A stretch of 64,000 bases of DNA from Solirhodobacter olei (GTDB lineage Bacteria; Pseudomonadota; Alphaproteobacteria; Rhodobacterales; Rhodobacteraceae), in NCBI RefSeq assembly GCF_004010155.1, contig NZ_RRYH01000007.1:248001-312000 (forward strand), given 5' to 3'. A program made the position numbers and the translations under genes. Under the pieces are notes generated by a model. The model did not search any database. It had not been told where the DNA came from and was given only the letters and a program-made list of their open reading frames with translations. This document shows positions 58,624-64,000 of the stretch, in pieces. Every line of letters begins with the position of its first letter. Position 1 is the stretch's first letter.

Positions 58624-59915
58624 TTCAGGGCCCCCGTGCGTTTGCGATAGACGATGTCGACGAAGACGGCGAGCACAAGGACGCTGCCGACGACGATGTT
58701 CTGGAACGGCGAGTCGACCCCCACCATGGCCATGCCGGAGTTCAGCGCCTGCATGATCAGCGCGCCGAGGATGGCGCCGTAGATCGTGCCGACACCGCCG
58801 GCCAGCGCCGTGCCGCCGATGACGGCGGCGGCGATGGTGCGCAGCTCGTCCAGCGTGCCGATGTCGTTGGTGTGATAGGTCTGCCGGGCAGAGGCGACGA
58901 CGGCCGAAAGCGCGGCCAGCGCCCCCATCAGCGCGAAGACCTTCACCGTAAGCAGCTTGGTGTTGATGCCCGAAAGTTCTGCCGCGTCGGGGTTGCCGCC
59001 GGTGGCGAAGACATAGCGACCGAAGCGGGTCTTCAGTGCGACCAGCGTCATCGCGATGGCCACCGCGATCAGCAGGAAGACCGAGATTGGAAGCCCGTAG
59101 ACGTCGGCATAGCCTTGAGGCATCGGCTTGCCGATCGCGGCGAAGTGGCGCCGCAGCACGGCCGGCGGGATCTGGTAGGAGTTCAGGATCCAGACGAAGC
59201 CGAGAATGGCGACGACGATCACCGCGGCGATCACCACCTCTGCCCAGACCGGCTTCACCGGGAACTCGTGCCGGATCTTGGCGCGGCGGCCATGCCAGAG
59301 GGCGTAAAGCGCGCCGGCGCAGGCGAGGATGCCGAAGGCCCACGAGGCCGGCGCACCCAGCGTACCGTTGATGCCGCCGAAGAGCTGGAAGTTGTCGTCC
59401 AGCGGGCCCAGCGTCTGGCCGCTGGTGATGTACCAGGCGACGTTGCGCCAGACCAGGAGACCGCCGAGCGTGACGATGAATGAGGGCACGGCGAGATAGC
59501 CCACCAGCCAGCCGTTCAGCGCGCCAATGATCGCGCCCACGGCGAGCCCGGACACGATCGCCAGCGGCGCGATAAGCGGGCTGCCGAGCGGGATGCCGAT
59601 GTCGGGCAGCAGGCGGACCTGCAGCAGGCCCATCACCGCCGAACACAGGCAGAGCAGCGAGCCGACCGACAGGTCGATGTCGCGCATCACGATCACGAAA
59701 ACCATGCCGGTGGCCATGATACCGATGGAAACCGTCTGGATCGTCAGGTTGAAGATGTTGCGCGGGGTTAGGAACAGGCCGTGGGTGACAAGGTGGAAGC
59801 CCACCGTCAGCACGATGAACGCCACCACCATGCCCAGCATGCGGGTGTCGAGTTCCAGGGTTTCGATGAAGGATTTCTTGCGGGGCGCGCCCGCGACATC
59901 GGCCGATGCGGTCAT
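58620..59915 (-). CDS. xylH: Xylose ABC transporter permease
   Basis: 431 residues with about ten hydrophobic segments, BPD_transp_2 type ([67 protein letters not shown]). Longer than RbsC (about 320), as XylH is. Moves sugar through the inner membrane with XylG and XylF. A long hairpin lies between it and xylF. Confidence 0.92.
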   Translation of the reverse strand: MTASADVAGAPRKKSFIETLELDTRMLGMVVAFIVLTVGFHLVTHGLFLTPRNIFNLTIQTVSIGIMATGMVFVIVMRDIDLSVGSLLCLCSAVMGLLQVRLLPDIGIPLGSPLIAPLAIVSGLAVGAIIGALNGWLVGYLAVPSFIVTLGGLLVWRNVAWYITSGQTLGPLDDNFQLFGGINGTLGAPASWAFGILACAGALYALWHGRRAKIRHEFPVKPVWAEVVIAAVIVVAILGFVWILNSYQIPPAVLRRHFAAIGKPMPQGYADVYGLPISVFLLIAVAIAMTLVALKTRFGRYVFATGGNPDAAELSGINTKLLTVKVFALMGALAALSAVVASARQTYHTNDIGTLDELRTIAAAVIGGTALAGGVGTIYGAILGALIMQALNSGMAMVGVDSPFQNIVVGSVLVLAVFVDIVYRKRTGALK

Positions 59916-59950
59916 GGAGATGATCCTCGGAAGAGGCCTCTGAAGGGTTG

Positions 59951-60002
59951 CGCCGCCCCGGACGCGGCCCGGACGCGAGGTCCGGACAGGGTCGGGGCGG
60001 CG
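59951..60002 (-). terminator. Large stem-loop between xylF and xylH
   Basis: CGCCGCCCCG (59951-59960) and CGGGGCGGCG (59993-60002) are perfect reverse complements enclosing a smaller GC-rich hairpin. It sits in the 118-base gap between the binding-protein gene and the permease gene. No T-run. Such structures often protect the 3' end of the binding-protein message and reduce downstream expression. Confidence 0.6.
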
Positions 60003-60033
60003 CTTCAGGTCAGTCTTGAAGGGCAGTCCCGGC

Positions 60034-61056
60034 TCAGTTGCAGGGCGCCGGGCCGTTCTTCACGCCCTGGCAGAGCTCCGCCTTGGTGATCCAGCCGGCC
60101 TTCACCACCACGTCGAGGTTGTGCTTGGTGATCGCCTGCGGGGTCAGGAACTCGGCGGTCATGGCCGTCCCATCGGGCGAGTTCCACTTCGTGGCGCCCT
60201 TGATTTGGTCCATCTTGGTGCCCTTGGCGAGTTCGACGGCGATCTCGCCCGCCTTCCTGCCGAGGACGCGCGAGTCCTTCCAGACCGAGACGGTCTGCGT
60301 GCCGAGCGCAACGCGGTTCAGTGCGGCGTGGTCGCCGTCCTGACCGGAGAGCGGAACCACCATGCCTTGGGCGGCCAGCGCAGCGGCGACACCGCCGGCG
60401 GTGCCGTCGTTGGAGGCCACGACCGCGTCGACCTTGTTGTTATTCGCGGTCAGGATCTGCTCCATGTTCTTCTGGGCGTTCGCGGGCAGCCAGCCGTCGG
60501 TGTACTGCTCGCCCACCACCTTGATCTCGCCGGAGTCGATGAACGGCTCCAGGACCTGCTGCTGGCCTTCACGCAGGAAGTCCGCGTTCGGGTCGGTCGG
60601 CGAGCCCTTGATGAAGACGTAGTTGCCGTGCGGCATGGCGGCGAGCACTTCCGCCGCCTGCATCCGGCCGACTTCCATGTTGTCGAAGGTCAGGTAGAAA
60701 GCGCGCGGGTCGCTGATCAGGCGGTCATAGGCGATGACCGGGATCCCGGCGTCCGCGGCGGCCTTCATCGCCGGGGCGATGGCCTTGTTGTCCTGCGCCA
60801 GGATGATCAGGGCGTTGGCGCCCTGGGAGATCAGGCTCTCCACGTCGGTGATCTGCTTGGCCGAGGACGATTGGGCGTCGGTCGAGATGTAATCGGCGCC
60901 GGCGGACTTCAGCGCGCCCTTGATCGCGGCCTCGTCCGTCTTCCACCGCTCTTCCTGGAAGTTGGACCAGCTCACCCCGACCTTGAGCGCATTCGCGACC
61001 AGCGGAAAGGAAAGACCAACCGCCAGCACGGCGGTGGTCAGGAACGATTTACGCAT
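60034..61056 (-). CDS. xylF: Xylose ABC transporter substrate-binding protein
   Basis: 340 residues. Signal peptide (1-23, SFPLVANA), then a periplasmic-binding type 1 fold: [48 protein letters not shown] and [16 protein letters not shown], all matching XylF. Binds D-xylose for delivery to XylH. Start at 61056 follows GGGAGGA by six bases. First gene of the leftward operon; an operator-like AT-rich region lies upstream. Confidence 0.95.
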   Translation of the reverse strand: MRKSFLTTAVLAVGLSFPLVANALKVGVSWSNFQEERWKTDEAAIKGALKSAGADYISTDAQSSSAKQITDVESLISQGANALIILAQDNKAIAPAMKAAADAGIPVIAYDRLISDPRAFYLTFDNMEVGRMQAAEVLAAMPHGNYVFIKGSPTDPNADFLREGQQQVLEPFIDSGEIKVVGEQYTDGWLPANAQKNMEQILTANNNKVDAVVASNDGTAGGVAAALAAQGMVVPLSGQDGDHAALNRVALGTQTVSVWKDSRVLGRKAGEIAVELAKGTKMDQIKGATKWNSPDGTAMTAEFLTPQAITKHNLDVVVKAGWITKAELCQGVKNGPAPCN

Positions 61057-61130
61057 GTGATCCTCCCTAATGGATGCGGCCTGCGTAGGCCTGTCCGGCA
61101 AACACGCCGGGACCAATCGAGGATGGCGGC

Positions 61131-61160
61131 AATAAATTTAGTTGTCAAAATAAAAATGAT
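61131..61160. promoter_or_regulatory. AT-rich operator/promoter region between xylF and xylR
   Basis: A 30-base AT-rich island (AATAAATTTAGTTGTCAAAA and following) stands out in the GC-rich background. It contains a perfect minus-strand -35 hexamer, TTGACA (complement of 61143-61148), for xylF, and TTTAGTT...AAAATAAA is an approximate dyad. It is the likeliest place for XylR to bind, by position only. Confidence 0.4.
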
Positions 61161-61268
61161 TCGTGATGTATTGTGATGTGCGGGCTTTGGGCGAAAACTG
61201 CTGCGCTGCAGGAATTTTTCGGCGAAACTGGCATCGCAGACCTGCCTTTTTGTTCGGAGGCCGAATAA

Positions 61269-62552
61269 ATGACGCCGCGCGCTACCGTGGCCAGGATGGA
61301 ATCGGCCGGCGCCGTGACCGGTTGCGGCCCCCTCATTCCGCCGCCCTCCGAGGTGCTGCGCCCGCTGCGCCAGCAGGTGTTCGAGCGCGTCCGCGCCGCC
61401 GGGCTGATCGCCCGGGTGCAGCTTGCCAAGGACCTGGGCGTCAGCCCGGCTTCGGTGACCACCGCCACCTCGGAGCTGATCGAGGCCGGGCTGATCAAAG
61501 AGGTCCGCGCCCCGCGCGACCCCGAGACCGGCCGCGGCCGCCCCGCCGTGGCGCTGGGCGTGCGGGCGGAGGCGCATTACGCCGCCGGCATGAAGCTCTC
61601 GGACCGCGAACATACCGCGGTGGTCGTCGATTTCTCGGGCCGTCTGATCGCAAGCGACTCGGTGCCCCGCGTGCCGGGCGCGATGAACATGTCGGCGCTG
61701 CTCGATGCGGGCGAGCTTCTGCTCGACAAGGTCTGCGCCAAGGCCGGCCTCGCACGGCGGGAGCTGAGCGCAGTGGGTATCGGCGTGCCGGGCTTCGTCA
61801 GTCGCGCGGCGGGGTTGGTACTGTGGTCGCCGGTCCTGGCCGAGCTGCCCGCCCCCTTCGCCGCCGCCGCCACCGCCCGCTTCGGCCTGCCCGTCCATAT
61901 CGACAACGACGCCAACCTCGTCGCCATGGCAGAGCTGTGGTTCGGCGTCGGCCGCAAGCTGCCCGATTTCGCGGTGCTTACCATCGAGCATGGCGTCGGA
62001 ATGGGGCTGGTGCTCAACCACCGGCTCTATCGCGGGGCGCAGGGGCTCGGGATGGAGCTTGGCCACACGAAAGTGCAACTCGACGGGGCACTCTGCCGCT
62101 GCGGCCAGCGCGGCTGTCTGGAGGCCTATGTCGCCGACTACGCGCTGGTGCGCGAGGCCACGACCGCGCTGAACTGGACCCATCGCGAGAGTCAGCCGGT
62201 CGGCGTGCTGCTCGAAAGCCTCTACGACCATGCCAAGGCCGGCAATGCCGCCGCGCGGTCGATCTTCCGGCGGGCGGGGAGGTACCTGGCGGTCGGCCTC
62301 GCCAATGTCGTCAATCTCTTCGATCCGGAACTCATCATCCTCTCGGGCGAGCGGATGCGCTATGACTACCTCTACGCCGCGGACACCCTGGCCGAGATGG
62401 AGGCCCTGATGCTGAATACCGGGCGCCCTGCGCCGAAGATCGAGATCCACGCCTGGGGCGACATGCTCTGGGCCCATGGCGCGGCGGCGCTGGCGCTGTC
62501 GGAAGTGACCGAGGCGCAGCTGACGACGGCGCGCGAGGTCGCGGCGCAATGA
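61269..62552 (+). CDS. xylR: ROK-family xylose regulator
   Basis: 427 residues. N-terminal winged helix (about 35-80; ARVQLAKDLGVSPASVTTATSELIEAGLI), then a ROK domain: VVVDFSGRL, VGIGVPGF, HIDNDANLVAMAELWFG, and the zinc signature HTKVQLDGALCRCGQRGCLE. The ROK zinc motif CXCGX2GCXE is intact. Divergent from xylF, so presumably a xylose-responsive repressor of the transport and catabolic genes. Its stop overlaps the start of the next gene (ATGA). Confidence 0.9.
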   Translation: MTPRATVARMESAGAVTGCGPLIPPPSEVLRPLRQQVFERVRAAGLIARVQLAKDLGVSPASVTTATSELIEAGLIKEVRAPRDPETGRGRPAVALGVRAEAHYAAGMKLSDREHTAVVVDFSGRLIASDSVPRVPGAMNMSALLDAGELLLDKVCAKAGLARRELSAVGIGVPGFVSRAAGLVLWSPVLAELPAPFAAAATARFGLPVHIDNDANLVAMAELWFGVGRKLPDFAVLTIEHGVGMGLVLNHRLYRGAQGLGMELGHTKVQLDGALCRCGQRGCLEAYVADYALVREATTALNWTHRESQPVGVLLESLYDHAKAGNAAARSIFRRAGRYLAVGLANVVNLFDPELIILSGERMRYDYLYAADTLAEMEALMLNTGRPAPKIEIHAWGDMLWAHGAAALALSEVTEAQLTTAREVAAQ

Positions 62553-64000
62553 AGGGTCTTGTGCTCTGGTTCCTCTCCGCCCTTGCCGCCGCCGCGCTGC
62601 CGGGGCCGTCCGATCCGCATTTCACCAGCCACGCGCAGGCGCTGCCGGCGGTACAGGTCTATTCCGGCGGGTGGGAGCACTTCGTCGGCGGTGGTGTAGC
62701 GGTCATGGACTGCAATCACGACGGCTATCCCGACATGTATGTGGCCGGCGGCTCCGGCCCTTCGCGGCTTTTCGTGAACACCACCGCGCACCCCGGCGCG
62801 CCGATCAGCTTCAAGCTGGGCCAGATCCCCGCGATCAGCGAGACGACCGGCGCCTATCCGATCGACATCAACGGCGACGGCTGGGTCGATCTTTTCGTGA
62901 TGCGGGTCGGCGGCAACGAGATACTGAAGGGCGGGCCGGATTGCACGTTCACCGACGTCACCAAGGCCTGGGGCCTCGATCCCGGGGACAAGTGGACCAC
63001 TTCCTTCTCCGCCACCTGGGACAAGGGGCAAAGCTGGCCCACCATCGCGGTGGGCAACTACGTCGACCGCAAGAACCCGAACGGGCCCTTCTTCGCCTGC
63101 GACGTGAATTACCTGATCCGGCCCGAGGGGCGGAAGTTCGGGGCCAAGATCCCGCTGAAGCCGGGGTTCTGCGCCCTTTCCATGCTGATCTCCGACTGGC
63201 GGCACAATGGCGAGCGGACGCTCAGGATCGCCAATGACCGGCAGTATTACGTCAAGGGCGGGTACGAGCAGATGTGGCACCTCTCCTCGCCCCCCCGCGA
63301 ATTCACTGAGGCAGAGGGCTGGCCGCATGTCTCGCTCTGGGGCATGGGGATCGCGAGCGCGGACCTGAAGGGAACCGGCTATCCCGACATCATGACAACC
63401 TCGATGGGGGACCAGCTGCTTCAGATCAACTCCGGCGGGGCGCTCTCGCCCGCGCCGTATTCGATCGGCACCTATGCGCAGCGGCCCTACAAGGGGGATG
63501 ACGGGCGCCCCTCCACCGGCTGGCACGCGGAGTTCGCGGACGTGAACAACGATGGGCGTGCCGATCTCTTCATCGCCAAGGGTAACGTCGACCAGATGAT
63601 GTCGAACGCCTCGAAAGACCCGAACAACCTGCTGATCCAGCAGCCGGACGGGCAGTTCGTGGAAAAGGCCGATGTGGCCGGGGTCGGCACCACCGCGCGG
63701 TCGCGCGGGGCGGCGCTTGTGGATCTGAACGGGGACGGGCTGCTGGACCTCGTCGTGGTCAACCGCCGCGCGCCGATGGAGCTTTGGCAGAACGACACGC
63801 CCACCGCCAACCACTGGCTGGAGGTTCAGCCGCGGATGGACAAGGGCGGCAACGCCTATGCCGTCGGTGCCTGGGTCCAGGTGCGCACCAAGGCCGGGAT
63901 GCAGGACCAGGAGATCGATGTCGGCGGCGGCCATGCCTCGGGCCACATGACGCCGATCCATTTCGGCCTCGGATCGGCCGATGCCGCGGAGGTGCGCGTG
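62549..64000 (+). CDS. CRTAC1/FG-GAP repeat protein (partial, runs off the window)
   Basis: 484 codons are open from the ATG at 62549 with no stop before the end. Signal peptide (about 1-21), then VCBS/FG-GAP-like repeats with calcium-loop patterns: DCNHDGYPD, DINGDGWVD, DVNNDGRAD and DLNGDGLLD at regular positions. Near the end, NHWLEVQPR and GHMTPIHFGLG look like the start of an ASPIC/UnbV domain. Secreted or surface protein, function unknown. The overlap with xylR (ATGA) implies coupled translation and a link to sugar use. Confidence 0.85.
   Translation, partial: MKGLVLWFLSALAAAALPGPSDPHFTSHAQALPAVQVYSGGWEHFVGGGVAVMDCNHDGYPDMYVAGGSGPSRLFVNTTAHPGAPISFKLGQIPAISETTGAYPIDINGDGWVDLFVMRVGGNEILKGGPDCTFTDVTKAWGLDPGDKWTTSFSATWDKGQSWPTIAVGNYVDRKNPNGPFFACDVNYLIRPEGRKFGAKIPLKPGFCALSMLISDWRHNGERTLRIANDRQYYVKGGYEQMWHLSSPPREFTEAEGWPHVSLWGMGIASADLKGTGYPDIMTTSMGDQLLQINSGGALSPAPYSIGTYAQRPYKGDDGRPSTGWHAEFADVNNDGRADLFIAKGNVDQMMSNASKDPNNLLIQQPDGQFVEKADVAGVGTTARSRGAALVDLNGDGLLDLVVVNRRAPMELWQNDTPTANHWLEVQPRMDKGGNAYAVGAWVQVRTKAGMQDQEIDVGGGHASGHMTPIHFGLGSADAAEVRV

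Overview
The window is high-GC chromosomal DNA from an alphaproteobacterium, almost certainly a member of the Rhodobacteraceae (Rhodobacterales). Pointers are the rimP-nusA-ylxR-infB, kdsD-lptC-lptA-lptB-rpoN-hpf-ptsN and dnaK-dnaJ blocks, DUF2794, a membrane-bound ferritin (MbfA) behind an Irr-type box, an FNR-type box, a GTTC-N7-GTTC LexA box, TspO and a xylose isomerase/ABC transporter cluster. The genus cannot be fixed from the sequence alone. I see no rRNA, tRNA, CRISPR array, insertion sequence or prophage. The left and right edges cut the chromosome arbitrarily; only the last gene, a CRTAC1/FG-GAP protein, is truncated.

Layout. 1-5.1 kb: luciferase-like oxidoreductase, a hemerythrin-like protein with an FNR-like box upstream, zapE, an MFS transporter, zntB. 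5.3-10 kb: a tightly overlapping leftward operon (AEC transporter, S-formylglutathione hydrolase, YaiI-type protein, HAD hydrolase, ornithine cyclodeaminase-like protein, alpha/beta hydrolase). 10.1-11.9 kb: an Irr-box operon of mbfA plus a nitroreductase that keeps the residues of iodotyrosine deiodinase. 12-22 kb: a TetR regulator, NYN-LOTUS protein, ion channel, glutathione-dependent formaldehyde dehydrogenase, LexA-box imuB, cell-wall peptidase, aminopeptidase, carbonic anhydrase, RNase D. 22.1-27.5 kb: Kdo and LPS transport genes followed by rpoN, hpf and ptsN.

27.6-36.7 kb is the accessory-looking part: a surface-polysaccharide locus with a two-part sulfotransferase, a GT14-type glycosyltransferase, two paralogous GT2-like enzymes, galU, kdsB, cysQ (which removes the PAP that sulfotransferases release) and a lone KpsM-type permease. 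36.7-48.4 kb: alkB, dnaK, dnaJ, radC, an exported protein of unknown function, secA, a parvulin, argJ, mutT. 48.7-54.1 kb: the infB-ylxR-nusA-rimP operon read leftward, with a promoter and a leader hairpin. 54.4-64 kb: tspO, then xylA-xylB-xylG-xylH-xylF leftward and xylR rightward, with a calcium-loop repeat protein coupled to xylR.

The most unusual non-coding signal is an element of about 70 bp present at 5230-5299 and 55012-55082: four CGGT units spaced exactly 11 bp apart, then a T-run and CCGTTT. Other points of interest are an inverted intergenic repeat at about 10.1 kb with a third copy at 22.0 kb, an SOS box over an imuB that has no imuA or dnaE2 beside it, and the Irr-controlled ferritin/deiodinase-like pair. 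Regulatory sites and hairpins were found by eye; no searches or folding calculations were run.
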